Shown one piece after another: positions 32,482 to 45,024 of a DNA stretch of 64,000 bases (its first letter is position 1; each line of letters begins with the position of its first letter). The notes under the pieces are model-generated. The model ran no database searches. It had not been told where the DNA came from and worked only from the letters and a program-made list of their open reading frames with translations. The position numbers were made by a program, and so were the translations under genes. Source of the stretch: Chara braunii (Eukaryota; Streptophyta; Charophyceae; Charales; Characeae); contig BFEA01000312.1 in assembly GCA_003427395.1 (NCBI GenBank), positions 991,606 to 1,055,605 on the forward strand, in the 5' to 3' direction.

Positions 32482-32960
32482 CAAGGAAACCAGGCAGCAG
32501 CGAGATGACAATTCCAGACTACACCATCACATTGAAAGCCAGACAGTCACACCGTGTCCAGAGAGTAACATTGCACCAATAATACACCAATGGAGATTCG
32601 TAGTACTGAAAACCAATGTCAAGGAGAGCGTACTCTCTCCGCATCAACACAAGAGTCCAGTCCCTTCATTCTCCTACTCGGCGCTCAACCCCCAACCTAC
32701 CCCTACACAACTACTGCAGCCTACGAATTGACAATGCAACTGTTGACATCAGCGTCAACCCGAAGTACTTGAAGATGTCGCCCATGCAGACCATCACCTC
32801 TACAAGGTAAGTGCCCTCACATCATCATCATCATCATCATCATCATCAGACCCAACGTCGGTATCCTACCTGTCGCTCAGCGCCCAAACTACAGATGGCA
32901 AATCCTGTTCAGCCTGATCCACAACGTCGCCTGTTCGGCGACAACAATCGTAAAAAATAA

Positions 32961-33002
<42 letters not shown>

Positions 33003-34567
33003 TAATAATAATCATAATAATAATAATCATAATAATAATAATAGTAATAAATAAATGCAAAAGAAATGAGCGATAGCGAATTTCAGAAATCAACAACATC
33101 ATACACATGTGACCATATAGTCGTGACCTCGATCCAAAAGGCAGATTGCATTATGTGTCCCACCAGGTAAGAGCACGACAAAAGTTCATAATTGACAAGG
33201 TTGACATAGTCTCATCATCATCAACACAGGCCCAATGCCGATGTCTTATGTGGCGCCCGACGCCCAGACTATATACGTCAGATCCTGTGTAGCCTATACT
33301 ACAATGCTGAAGTTGACGACAACAACTCTCCCGAAGTACGGGCAGGTCTCAGCCAATGCCGCACGTGTCAAGCACCAGGTACGTCTCTCGCCTCACTCAT
33401 AACCGCGATCCCCATCACAAATGCCACGTGTACCCAAGGATTACCTTGCACCCCATCAGCACACAGCAGCGCAGCTCTGCTATGGCTGCCTTCTCGTTCT
33501 TCTTCTCCTTCTTCTTCTTCTTCATCTTCATCTTCTTCTTCTTCTTCTTCTTCTTCTTGATTCCGCACGCGCTTTCTCCTTCTTTCTCGACATGCCACGT
33601 GCCGACCTCTTTCCCTGGCATGCCACTCAGACCCATCGCCCAAGCGCAGTCCCTTCCGGCTACTGCACACACATTCTTTCTCCATTGTCCCACGCTCGTT
33701 CTTGTCCAGTCGCGCTCTTCACAGGTTCCTTCGCGGTAGCCTCCTCCCCCTTTCTCTCTCATCATCTTCTTCTTCTTCTTCTTCTTCTTCTTCTTCTACC
33801 TTTCCTCTCGTTCTCTCTTTCTTCTTCTCCTTCTCCTTCTCCTTCTTCTTCTTTATTCTACTTTTCCTCTCGTTCTCTCCTCATTCTTCTCCTTCTCCTT
33901 CTTTCTTCGTCTTTTTTTTTTCTTCTTGTCGTGTGCCATCTTCTGTTGCACAGCCATCGTTTCTCATGCGTTCTCCCTCGCTACCACATCATAACCATCT
34001 CCTCCTTCGCGCAACCAACCCTGCTCACGCCCCGATCTCCCATCTCCACTCGCGCTCGTCTTTCCTTCTCGGTGCGGCCTTTCCCCCCCTCTCTCTCTCT
34101 CTTTCACACACACACACACAGACACACATACGTAGATCTGTACACATCCACGTTTCTAGCGGTAGATTCATTTGATTTTGCTCATTTATATCGATGGAAA
34201 TGTCATGATGCCCGCCGCGAGATCGTAGACTTACCTGTTCTCTCTCTTGCTATTCCTTCGTTGTTGTTGTAGAGTCCAACAGAGATCGATGGTGCAACAC
34301 CATCCGTCACCGTGCACAGCATACCGGGACCAAAGCATGGGGGAAGTCGACGGGTACAAGCGTCGGGCACAGGCGCGCACTCCAATGAGCCGGGCGGATG
34401 TCGGGCTCATGCTCACGACTAGAAATTGCCCGAAGCGCGCGCAGAGGATCCCTCGTACCCCAAGTACAAGGTCCCGAATCGCACGTTCGGAACGTTGTTA
34501 TCACCGACATCGTGTCAGGTGAGCGTTTTCTCTTTTCCTCTTTATCCCTTCTTCTACTCCTCCTCCT

Positions 34568-34598
<31 letters not shown>

Positions 34599-34950
34599 CT
34601 TTTTCTTCTTTTTTTTTTTTTTTTTCTTCTTCTTCTTCTTCTTCTTCTTCTTCTCCTTTCTTCGATTCCGAGCGTGTTGTTTCTTCGTGCGATCGAGTCC
34701 ACCCTTCTCCTTGCTGTCGCGCGCTACCCCTATTGCCATGCCCGGGCCTATCGTCACCTCTATCATCCTCCGCTCATTGTTTCACCCACGCGGTCATCTT
34801 CTCCCGTTCGGCATCCACCTTTCTGCTTGGTGCATAGGCTCGGTGTCCGCGTCCGGGCGATCATTGGCAAGCTGCGCCCCCATGACTTCCAACTGCCCGT
34901 GAGCCAGGTCGTCCAGGCTTTGACACACCGTAGAGGTAGTGACTTTCCTC

Positions 34951-35155
34951 NNNNNNNNNNNNNNNNNNNNNNNNNNNNNNNNNNNNNNNNNNNNNNNNNN
35001 NNNNNNNNNNNNNNNNNNNNNNNNNNNNNNNNNNNNNNNNNNNNNNNNNNNNNNNNNNNNNNNNNNNNNNNNNNNNNNNNNNNNNNNNNNNNNNNNNNNN
35101 NNNNNNNNNNNNNNNNNNNNNNNNNNNNNNNNNNNNNNNNNNNNNNNNNNNNNNN
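34951..35155. other. Assembly gap (N)
   Basis: 205 unknown bases. By comparison with A' (60,262-60,411) the missing part should be about 150 bp containing a poly-A run of about 28. Confidence 0.95.
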
Positions 35156-35297
35156 TGGCATGCCAAGTGTCGGGCCCCGTTATAGCAGGGGCTCAGACTT
35201 CAACTGACCTACTAACAACAACTAACTCCTAATCCGGAGGTCGCGGGTTCACGGCACGACCGACGGATCGCGGGGCTAAAGTTGAGCTCCTTGCAAT

Positions 35298-35385
35298 AAA
35301 AAGGAGCTAGCTCGGGGTCCGATGGATTCGATCCCCGAGTCATCTGATTCCCAATCCACACCGATACCCACTGAGCTAGCTCCTA
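35298..35385 (-). ncRNA. tRNA-like sequence with pol III terminator, in composite A
   Basis: On the minus strand an A box (TAGCTCAGTGGG) is followed 44 bases later by a B box (GGATCGAATCC), the canonical tRNA spacing. The ends pair (AGGAGC with GCTCCT), and a TTTTT terminator follows. The D stem and anticodon stem do not fold well, so this is probably a tRNA-derived promoter or SINE-like remnant and not a working tRNA. Present in all four composite copies. Confidence 0.5.
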
Positions 35386-36070
35386 CTTCGAGGAGAAGAG
35401 GAGCAACTCGGGTATATGTTGAAGTGGGGCTCAGTCCGCCTGAGCCTGTTTCTAAGTTCGCGTGCGCGCACGCTTGCCGGCCTGCATGCCTGTCCGAGTG
35501 CTTATCGGCTTGAGTGCGCATGTGACCCGCAAGGGTACTAGGTTGCTCGGGAGGCCCGAAGGGCCGGTACTTAGCCGTGGCTGCGATATTGAGGGTCGAG
35601 GCGGGGAAAACACTCATGTGGCGGGGTAGGAGGTGCGCGGCACTTAAGAACCGCGAAAACACTCAAATAGCAGTTAGACCGGTACGACACCAGGTAGAGG
35701 TAGATGTGTCGAGTAGTCGAGGCCGAGTAGAAGAAGACAAAGTTGACATTTTTAGAGGCCCAGTACCAGCAGACAGACAGGTACCAGTCCAAATCTTAAG
35801 GTGTGTTGTAGATCTACCCGACACCACACTAACCCGCTCAACCCCTCGACCTTTTCGGTTCGAGGGTATTACTACTAATCTTTAACCATCAAAGCGCGCG
35901 TCATGACAACGCGCGCGTACTCTCGAAATTTTCCCACCGATTCGCCCCGGTCTCAATGGCTGAGGAAATTGTTTTCAAGTATCGCGGGAAAACGCGCACA
36001 CCCCTTTTCATCCCAGACTGGCTCCGTTGCGGTAGCCGATGTCGTCGCTGTGTCGACTGCAAAAACATGG

Positions 36071-36096
36071 CCAAATACCCTTGTAAGGGTATTTGG
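36071..36096. repeat. Inverted repeat CCAAATACCC / GGGTATTTGG
   Basis: A perfect 10-bp inverted repeat with a 6-base loop. The same element at 56,780-56,805 lies 8 bp before the right breakpoint of composite B'. Confidence 0.7.
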
Positions 36097-36717
36097 TCCG
36101 ACAGTATTCCAAGACCCTATTAATCGACGTCCCCGTCGCTAGAGACGTTTCTCACAATCATTCATACAATTTCCCCTTTATATCGTTTCCCATAATCAAA
36201 TCAATCAATAAAATATGACATGATAGATAACATCACTGGACAGATGATACAATACAAAACAATACATGTACCTCTCTTTCTCCTTAGAAGAGAAGGTAAG
36301 CCCCTTTCCCAAAATAAGGCGCATCTTTGATAAGTGGATAGCCAAATCCAATTCCCTGGAAGTGTGGTTCAGGATTGACATCGTCACCTCACTTTTCATT
36401 ATAACTGCCGGAATTTTAACCCGGGTCTTCCACATTACAAAATAAAATTAATGATATGAAGTGAGGATACTTGATCCGTACTACAGTACATGAAATAGTT
36501 GAGTATGACAATGTTTCTTCCTTCCCCTCACCCTTAGACTTTTGGCCAGGTCATCGTTGGTTGTCTTCAGGGTCATTTGTCCGCATGTGAACGCGGGTCC
36601 TAACCGAGACCTTGGATGTCCAACTTTTGATATTAATGTCCAAAGTTGCCAGTTGTCCTACCCGAAGCCTAATACAGGAGGACAAACAGTCTCCATCTTG
36701 ACCCACCACAGTCCTGC

Positions 36718-36978
36718 TCATAGCTGCCATAGCTGTAGTTAGTGGGAAGTATGTGTGTGTATGAGTGATTGTTCAGAGTGACGCGTGTGGGATATCCAGG
36801 GTGATCCGGTGTGTGTGAACAGTGAATTGTTTTGGCGCTGAGTCACTATAGCCAATTGGAAATGTACTCGTATCTGGATGCCATATCTCTGGGTTTCGAG
36901 TGGGCACATGTTGTGAGTTTGCTGCGCTACTGTTTACATGCATGAAAAGTGTGAATGAAAGTGAGTCCGATTGCTCAC

Positions 36979-37048
<70 letters not shown>

Positions 37049-37451
37049 TGCAAGTGAAAATAAGTGATAGCGAACTTCAGAAACCAAACAGCATCATATA
37101 CATGAGACCAGACAGTCGTGATCTCGAACCCACAGCAGAATTGCATCACGAGTTTCACCAAATAAGAGCACATCAAAAACTCATAATCGACAATGCTGGA
37201 ATATTCCCTTCATCATCAACGAAGAGCCAGAGTTGATATCCTATCAGGCGCTCGGCGCCCTGACGACAGGTGGCAGATCCTATCTAGCCTACTACTACAA
37301 TGCTGCTGACGGCGTCAACAACTTTCTGAAATACGAGTATACAGCGACCAATGTCGCACGCCTCCACCATCAGGTATGTCTCTCGCCTCACTCACAGCCT
37401 CGTTCCCCAACTCACAGATGCCACATGCACTCAAGGACCACTGTGCCCGTA

Positions 37452-37514
<63 letters not shown>

Positions 37515-38192
37515 GTAATAATAAGAAGAAAGATGAGTAATAGCGTACTTCAGCAATCAAACAACAACATATACATAAGACCAAATAGTCGTGATCTCGA
37601 ACCAACAACAGTATTGCATCACGAGTTTCACGACATAAAAGCTCATAAATGACAATGCGGGAGTAGTATCATCATCATCAATCGAAGAACCAGAGTTGAT
37701 ATCCTATCTGACGCTCGGCGCCCAGACTACAATTTGGCAGATCCTACCTAGTCTATACTACAATGTCGAAGTTGACGATAACAACTCCCAAAGTACAAGC
37801 AGATCTTGGCCAGTGCCGCGCGCGTGAAGCACCAGGTATGTCTATCGTATCACGCACAATCTCGTTCCCAAACGCACAGATGCCACATGCACCCAAAGTC
37901 ACCATGCACCCCCTTCTTCTTCCCTCTCTCTCGCATACATTCTCCTTCCCTCTCTCTCTCTCTCTCTCACTTAAAGTCACATAGCTGACAACTTGGCACA
38001 ATCCCACGCATACACAGATGAAGAGAAGGGATCAGACGAACAAGAGGGGATCAGACGAAGAAGAGGGGAAAAATGAGAATGTCGTCAACACCAAGTGTTT
38101 GGTACCCGGTCCCAAATAATCCCTCGTCCAACGTCTCAATCCAATGTCGAGTCTGAATCCAAATGTCATCAAGTCTCAAAGTCACAAATTTG

Positions 38193-38233
<41 letters not shown>

Positions 38234-40975
38234 TAGACAAATACACACACACTCTTTCTATCACACAAGCCCAAACGACAATGATCGATCACATACACAC
38301 ACACACACGCACATACTGCATGTACATACCTGCAGTGTATATTTCAATATTTCAGTGGTAGATTCGTTCGATTTCTATTGATGGAAGTGTCGCGAGATGG
38401 GTTGCACTCGTTCATACTCACACACACACACATATGTACGTGCATACACACACTCACATACGAGTAGTAGTGTAGGCTTCCACGTTATAGCGATAGCATA
38501 ATCCGATTTTGCTCATCCTATCAATGAAAGTGTTATGAGGTTTTCGCGTCATTGACACTTCCTCACACGCACCCACATAAGTGTAGGAGTGTATCTACCC
38601 ATGCTTAGCGGTAGATTCATACGATTTTGCTCGTCGGATCGATGAAAGCATCATGAAGCAAACCTCGAGTTTTGAGACTTACCTGTTTCTCCTTCTCGTC
38701 GTTGTCATTGCCTCCAGCAGCCGACAACTCGAAGCTTTTCTACTCCCCAACATGATTCATCACGAAGTGCGGTATGTCGAGACCATCATCGCTTGTGGTA
38801 AGTGGCGAAGGCAGGGCCGAGGTGAGCACTTTTCCCCCCCCTTTCCTTCTTCTTCTTCGTCTTCTCGTACTTTCTCACTTTCTCCCTCATGTGCCTCCTT
38901 CTTCCTCTTCTTTCCCCTCTTGCCACTGCTTCTCCCGCTACTCCTACCACCTCCTTCTCCTCCTATAACTATTTCTCCACACGCGGCCACTTCTGTCTTA
39001 GCGCCATCTTCGCGCTACCTCGCCTGCCTCCGCACGCGCCTTTCCATACCTCATTTGCGATCTTTTGCCAGCGCCCGTACTAGCGGCTTACGCTCGCTGG
39101 CCCCGCTCTCACTCTTCTTCCCACTCATGCGTCTCCCGTCTTCCATTCCGCCCGCGCTCTCCCCTTTTCCTTGCGCTGCTCTCCTACTCCCTTCGCATGC
39201 ACCACGTCCTGCCGTCCCTCGTCGTCGAACTCCTCGTCGCCCTCTGGCATGTTTTGAACTTGGATGTTGGCGCGGACGTCGGAAAAATTCCGGGAATTGA
39301 TTTGCCCGGGATCCTCGGGCAGATTCATCGAAGTAAAACTGTAGACCTTAGATACGAGAATGGCAAGGAATATCGGAGACAAGAAATAAGAAAATAAGAA
39401 ATAAAAAAATAATAAATAAGAAAAATAAGAATATAAGAAATAAAAAAGGAAAAAAAAAAACAAAAACAAAATCTAACAGCTTAACTTCCCTATCCTGCCA
39501 AGTGTCGGGTAGAGGTTCAGGTTTCAACTAACCAACCACTCGTAGAACTGAGGTCGCGGGTTCAAGCCCTGACCGTCCGGACGTGGGGTAAACAGTAGCT
39601 GAGCTCCTTGCCAAAAAGGAGCTAGCTCAGAGGCGGTAGGCCTCGATCCCTACATCTCTCGTTTGTCAAGCAATCACTGAAACCTACTAAGCTAGCTCCC
39701 ACTTCGAGTAGAAGGGGAGCAACTCAGTATGTATATAGTAGCGGGCTCAGTCCGACCAGCGGCGTGAGCCCGTTCCCCAAATCTGCGCGTGTGCACGCTC
39801 GCCGGATTGCTTACCTGTCGGAGTGCTTGTCAGTTTGAGTGTACGTGTGACCCGCCTGGGTAGTCAATCGATCGGAAGACCCAAAGGCCAGTAATTACCT
39901 GTAGCCATGACATTGAGGGTTGTCGCGGGGAAACTCTTAGGTGGCGCGGAACCTGGGAAAGAAGTTCGCGACACTTGAGAGCTACGGACACATTCAAGTA
40001 GCAGGTAGGTCGGTACCACACCAAGTAGAGGTAGATATGTCGGGTAATGGAGGCCGAATAGAAGAAGAAAAAAGTTGGCATTTTTAGACACTTGGTACCA
40101 GTAGGTAGGCAGGTACCGACCCTAATACCAATGTATGTCGTAGATCTACAAGACACAACACTTAACCAATCAGCCCCTCGACCTTTTCGGTTGGAGGGTA
40201 TTACTACTGATCCTAACCATCACAGCGCGCGTCATTATAACGCGCGCTCATACTCTCGAAATTTTTTCACCGATTNGGGTATTACTACTGATCCTAACCA
40301 TCACAGCGCGCGTCATTATAACGCGCGCTCATACTCTCGAAATTTTTTCACCGATTCGCCCCGGCCTCATTAGCCGAGGGATTCGTTTCGAGTGTCACGC
40401 TGAAGCGTGCACACCCTTCCCATTCCAGACCGGTTCCGTCATGGTAACCGACGTCGTCACTGTGTCGAATGCAAAAACATGGCAAGGGTATTTGGTCCGA
40501 CAGTATCCCAGACCCCATTTAGCGACGTCCTCGTCGCCTGGAGAACTATATGCAAACAAAAAATGTTTTTCGACAAGCAAATCGTCAAATCCGAATCCTG
40601 GAATGAAATGTGGTTCAGGATCGTCACCTCACTTTTCATTATTACCGCCGGGATTTTAACCCGGGTCTTCCACATTGAAAAATAACTAAATGACTTGAAG
40701 TGGGGATACTTTATCCATACTATAGTATATGAAATAGTCAAGTATGACAACACACCTTTCCTTCCCCTCACCCTTAGACTTTGACCCAGGTATTCGTTGG
40801 TTGCTTTCAAGGTTGGTGTCTGTGTGCGAACTCATCCCTTCAAGCGCGGGTCCTAACCGAGACCTTGGGTGTTCAACTCTTGTTATTACAGTCCAAAGTT
40901 GCCTGCTGTCTTGCCCGAAGCCTAATACGGGAGGACACCGGTCTCCATCATGACCCACCACAGTCCTGCGGATCA
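36718..40975 (+). repeat. Composite repeat B
   Basis: Begins TCATAGCTGCCATAG directly after the end of A and matches B' (52,977-56,813) closely. Contents: R-units at about 37,053-37,375 and 37,533-37,836 with AAT runs; CT and CA microsatellites; an exon-like cassette with AG/ and /GTAAGT borders (38,721-38,797); CTT-rich and A-rich tracts; plus-strand tRNA-like part (39,496-39,580); minus-strand tRNA-like part; and the tail shared with A, ending CCCACCACAGTCCTGC. An 80-bp direct repeat split by one N at 40,276 is probably an assembly join. Confidence 0.8.
39613..39702 (-). ncRNA. tRNA-like sequence with pol III terminator, in composite B
   Basis: Minus-strand A box TAGCTTAGTAGG, T-arm-like GTAGGGATCGAGGCCTAC with a stem of five pairs, and a TTTTT terminator. 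Same position as in composites A, B' and A'. The anticodon arm is degenerate. Confidence 0.5.
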
Positions 40976-42176
40976 GGCCGGAGCTGCGGCGCACCACGTT
41001 GTTGCTTATCGGTGGTTACCCTCGTTGGTTGTGCAACGATGGGATATTCGTTCCATCTTTTCAAATTTTATAGATTTCAAGACTAATCTCGACCCCTTCG
41101 ACATCCACCCGAATAGATCCTTTCATAGGGGTGGTCACCCCTCTAGTTTCTCTTTGAGGCCATGGTCGAAGAGTCTGCTGCCCGGTTACGCTAGGTCAGC
41201 AGCCCACGCTGGGAGTTACGTCCCAATGATGTCAATTTTCCACCATAGGCTTGGTAATTTATGCCCTCAGGTTAACCCTTGAAATGGATGAACGATGCTT
41301 CTTTTTAAATGATAGATCAAGTAGATAAGATTTAAACAAAAAACAATTGAGCTAACTTTCGATTGTCATTCAGGGTTGTGCCCTCCAAGTCTTGGATCAT
41401 AGCTCGGTGAAGCATGCACCTCGGGGTCATTTTGTATATAAAAACCAATATTTGAAATGAAATCAATGGTTGCTGACTCTTTGCTTGTCATACAAATAAT
41501 CAAACTTTTAGCATGGGTGATGACCAAAAAAACAAACATCCCATTAAAAAAAAACGATTGCAAAAATGTTTTAACTCATTGAAAAAGTTTGTTCATGTCG
41601 TAGCATGGTTTCTCAAACATGTACATATAATCAAACCTTCCAACATCTTGGTCATACAACCCTTTACATGACTTTCACACAAGGTACTGATCCGCCCGTT
41701 CATCTACCACCATCTTTAGGCCTCAGATGAGTCCAATAGTGATAGACAAAAGGAGATACTGACTCACAAAAGACTCAGCCATAGACAAGGATTCACTCAC
41801 AATGTGAAAAGTGTCTGTGGTCTCCAGCTCATCCCCTTTGGATACATATATAAATATAAAGTATGTTACAATGAGTCAGACTTGCGACTCATCTCTCTCA
41901 TCCTCATATTTATCATCAAATGTTCATGCTTTTCTTATAGCATCATCTATTATAAACCTTTATCCCATGAAAACTCAAGGAAAAAAAACTTGTCCCTTTT
42001 CAGACTGCACTCTACTTATCCATGTTGTCTCTTACCCAACAAACTCCTCAATTTATCTAGAAGTTCATACATCTACTTGTTTTTAATATAAGAAAGCAAC
42101 GGCCAACCCTGATATCCTATTGAGCTCCACTCTGCCATCCTTGAATTATTTGTCAAGTGATGACCACCAATCTTCC
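40976..42176. other. Unassigned AT-rich sequence
   Basis: I see no gene. A plus-strand open frame to 41,282 has no recognisable content. The region is AT-rich with A and T runs and would be the 3' side of the minus-strand element, where pol would be expected but is not visible. Confidence 0.35.
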
Positions 42177-42500
42177 TCATAAGTGAAACTTAGTCATTCC
42201 CAACTCAATGTACCTTGCTAGTACCTCGCAATCATCCCTTAAGTGCCATTCTTTTGTGCAAAAGAAGCATCCACTTCTGGTCTTATTGCTTCTGACCTTC
42301 TTCCTTTGACGCTCAGCTGATGTTTCTGCCTGATTTCCTGCTCCTTCTGATATCTCAATGCCAGACAACCCCTTCCTCTTCGTTCCTTCCTGCTGAAGTA
42401 AGATCAAACATTTAATATTCCCTTTCCTGATAAAGGCTGCTTTTCTCCTTGCTCTCCTGGCTTTCCTTTCCCTCTCCTCTCCTTTGGGGTCGACCCTCAC
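42177..42500 (-). pseudogene. Second gag-type zinc-knuckle fragment
   Basis: A minus-strand frame of about 107 residues. A basic N-terminus (RERKARRARRKAAFIRKG) leads to a CCHC knuckle: CFFCTKEWHLRDDC, spacing C-x2-C-x4-H-x4-C, followed by EVLARYIELGM. This is the nucleocapsid part of a gag. It differs from the knuckle at 43.5 kb, so it probably derives from another element. No capsid precedes it in an obvious frame. Confidence 0.6.
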
Positions 42501-43299
42501 ACTCCATCCTTCTTTCTTTCCACCTCTTCCTCTTCCATTGCCTTATCATTTTTCCTCTCTGACTCTTTTCTCACCCTTTCTCACTTCAATCCCTTTTTCT
42601 TTCATTCTCAACCGATTTTCTCACTTCAGTTTTCTTTGGCTCTTGGAACCCTACTCAGCTACTGAGGTCCCCTCTTTGACAATTTTTGCTTCCTCTTCTT
42701 GGTCGTGGGTGAAAGTAGTTGTGAAGATCTCCTTGTCAAACACTCTGTCCTCTCAAGAGAACGACCTACTACCCTTGAGTACAACCTCTTCTCTAATGTA
42801 GACTTTGAGGAATTCACCAACTTACCTTTGAAGTTAGTGATGCAATGACTTCAAAGGTACTATGTGACACGACGGTAATAGACTCATTCCATTATCCATT
42901 CATTCTTCTCTCTTTAAACTCTTACTCTTCTCCCATGCTTATACTAAAAGTGTTATAGCAACACCCCTATCATCATCAATCTTTGTTCCTGTTTTCACTC
43001 AATTACCTTGGTAGGCTCCATCATTTTCTTTTACTAATAACCGAACTCTGCCTAAAACCTCTCATCTTCTTCTTCATCTCATTCCACATTTTTCTCCCAT
43101 TGATCATACATCATTTTCACTATCATTTTATTCTAACTTAATCTCCTCACCCTACGTGCTGACCTCTCTATATATCTTCCCTACCTCATTATTCAATATC
43201 TCTCTTGCAGTTATTTCCTTCTAATGGAAACGTTTCGGTCTTTGATAGTTACGATCTCTTAACGACTTGATTATCTAATGATCTTGTAATTTTTTGTGA
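42501..43299. other. Unassigned, pyrimidine-rich
   Basis: Lies between two gag fragments on the minus strand. TC-rich on the plus strand with scattered stops in all frames. Protease sequence might be expected here but is not visible. Confidence 0.3.
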
Positions 43300-44297
43300 C
43301 TAATACATGTCTTTTGTTCCTGTCCGACATTCGTACTCTCGTCGCAAGACTTCCTGTCTCGTCTCTCCAAGTATGTTTGGGTCAATGGGGTTTCCAAACC
43401 TGTCATAAATACTTCCTTCAATATTAGTGTTTATTAGACCATTTACTTCACCAGTCTTCCTGACATGGCAAAACCTCATTATGTGCCCTACTTGGGTACA
43501 ATGCCAACAGAACGCACTCTTCCTTTCCGAAGTCCTTGACCACTTTCGATCCTGATGACGTTCCAATTTCTATTATCACCTCTCTTATTGCCTCTGCTAG
43601 CACTTCCTTTACCATTGCTTCCGAGACCCTTATTACCATCACCAACACTTCCTCGTCTACCATTGCCTCGACCTCTTCCCCAATCTCGACCTTGATCGCG
43701 GTCATGGACCATTCGAGCTCGGTTTCTTGCCTCCCGCTGGGCCTTGGTCAACTTTCAAGGTCTAGGTTCTTCTTTTATCTCAATCACGTTTTCACCTCTT
43801 TCTCCAGTTTGGTTATCACATCGCTTCTTCTCAGCTTTCGCAGGTCGGAGAGAACCTTGATTATCATCATTCGTTTTTTTTCCACTACTACCAGCTAGCC
43901 CGTTCGGCATCCCCTCTGAGACCTGTCGCTTGCCTTTTCTATCTCTTTCTAGTTGTGTCATTCTCTCTTCCAATGCTCTCAACTGTTTTTGTATACTGTC
44001 TAGTTCCCCTTCTGCTGACGCACCACCGATTATTCGATCTGGGTCTTCACAATGACGACTGTCGATTTTGTGCCCGGGAAACCTCAAGCTCAACAAACTT
44101 TCCAGTTCACTCTAAGTTCGTGATCTCACCATGAAATCGTATACTTCCTCGCTCAACCCCTCACATACAAACAAAGGAAACATTGTCAACACCGCCCTCT
44201 CATCCCACTTCTTGATAAGGCTAAAGTTGAGGTAATCGTGCAAAAAGTTATGCAGGTTCTTCCCTTGAAACAACAGAGCTCTAAGGTCTGGGGGACT
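43300..44297 (-). pseudogene. Gag of the minus-strand element, broken
   Basis: In order: capsid-like part (LFQGKNLHNFLHDYLNF, then VCEGLSEEVYDFMVRS, 44,297-44,100); a coiled coil (LDSIQKQLRALEERMTQLER, near 43,990); an Arg/Gly-rich stretch (RDWGRGRGNGRRG); a CCHC knuckle CWHCTQVGHIMRFC; and the conserved tail IYDRFGNPIDPNILG. In-frame stops lie at 44,114-44,112 (TAG) and 43,757-43,755 (TGA), with a frameshift near 43,540. It follows small ORFs of the accessory family on the same strand. Confidence 0.8.
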
Positions 44298-44632
44298 CGT
44301 CTACAGATTCGCGTGTCAATACTTTAGCGAGAGAATAATTTCTCGAAAGAAGGACCTTATCTAAACCACCACCTCCAGCCATGACCGTCGTTATATCATG
44401 TACAAATACAACACGCGACTAAGCGTAAGGCCGTAAGCCGAAGATGATATCCAATAAGCTCCTCTATTATCACCTTAACAAGTCCAAAAGGATACAAGGG
44501 AATAAGCTTTAGACATCCATTTGACGGAGCAATTATCCTCTGCAGTGACCTTAAAAGGCGCGAATAGAGCAAACAGTTGTATTAAAAGATACTCGAATAA
44601 GAACATAAGTTGCTAGAAGGAAGTAATAACAT

Positions 44633-44764
44633 TCACTGTCTGCATACCTCCATTCGGAGTTCATCCCAGTATTCAAACCTTTCGTCCGGATCATGGGAAT
44701 CAGTGTAGGCGCTAACAATGTAAATCGTGCTTTGAAGTTCTATGTAGAGGAGTATGGATTCCAT
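44633..44764 (-). CDS. 43-aa ORF of the accessory family (strand-rich module)
   Basis: ATG 44,764-44,762, stop 44,635-44,633. It contains TIYIVSAYTDSHDPDERF and YWDELRMEV, matching AIYVEEGQDQGANF then WEEAV of small ORF 1 at 20 kb in order and spacing. It lies about 340 bp before the gag capsid on the same strand. Too short to judge alone; the match to the other locus is what supports it. Confidence 0.5.
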   Translation of the reverse strand: MESILLYIELQSTIYIVSAYTDSHDPDERFEYWDELRMEVCRQ

Positions 44765-44826
44765 CCCTAGGTACAGACCGTATACTATCTCGCTTGTATA
44801 ATGCTTATGTCCCCATTTTTTTATTA

Positions 44827-45024
44827 TTATTTTTTTCGTCGTACTACCAAAGCAGTCTCCGCTGCTGCCTTTATTTTATCTTTTTCTCCAAAATACTCCT
44901 CCATAAGGAACTTAGGTAAGACGACTCGCAACGGCGCTGAGGGAAGCACAAACTGCTCAGCATCTCTAACTTTTATAACAATGGATACTGGCTCCTCTCT
45001 TTTTTGACATATTCCTCTTCCCAC
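44827..45024 (-). pseudogene. Accessory-family ORF (helix-rich module), fragment
   Basis: PVSIVIKVRDAEQFVLPSAP leads into LPKFLMEEYFGEKDKIKA, which parallels VPRFILERVYHSEAVKRA in ORF 9. No ATG at its 5' end. The previous ORF overlaps it by about 50 bases in another frame, so the two are probably one gene split by a frameshift, as in the intact ORF 7. The end of the module (the CVD motif) is missing. Confidence 0.55.

Larger units (their letters stand above)
31598..36717 (+). repeat. Composite repeat A (full-length copy)
   Basis: Matches A' (57,013-61,072) from GTGTGAGTGTCACAATGTCT onward. Order: unique head; AAT microsatellite; R-units at about 32,017-32,347 and 33,063-33,380, with a different unit at 32,485-32,810 between; CTT-rich tracts; an exon-like cassette (34,273-34,518); gap 34,951-35,155; plus-strand tRNA-like region (35,157-35,270) and minus-strand tRNA-like region; a tail ending CCCACCACAGTCCTGC. 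Several R-units end CACCAG/GTATGT, like a splice donor. No intact protein gene was recognised. The tail (36,100-36,717) is shared with B. Confidence 0.8.

Noticed and set aside
33368-34766. Long open frames rich in Lys/Arg, Glu or Ser/Phe/Leu
   Set aside because: They follow CTT and CT microsatellites in every frame and on both strands, so they are translations of simple repeats. The same holds at 55,028-55,351 and 58,722-60,077.
35157-35270. A functional tRNA gene on the plus strand of the composite repeats
   Set aside because: Only the anticodon-to-T-arm half resembles a tRNA (CTCCTAATCCGGAGGTCGCG). No acceptor or D arm pairs correctly, and the copies differ at key positions.
35571-35792. 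Minus-strand frame conserved in all four composite copies (SASTTRHIYLYLVWYRP-like)
   Set aside because: The conservation is that of the whole repeat. Start and end differ between copies and the peptide matches nothing I know.
38889-39300. Possible secreted or membrane protein in B/B' (MKQTSS-EIYLFLLLVVV-like start)
   Set aside because: The hydrophobic run comes from a pyrimidine tract ending CAGCAG, which looks like a splice acceptor. Downstream sequence is CTT/TCC-rich low complexity.
40196-40356. Perfect 80-bp direct repeat separated by a single N in composite B
   Set aside because: Identical copies around one N (40,276) are the mark of an unresolved assembly overlap. The other composite copies have only one copy of this segment.
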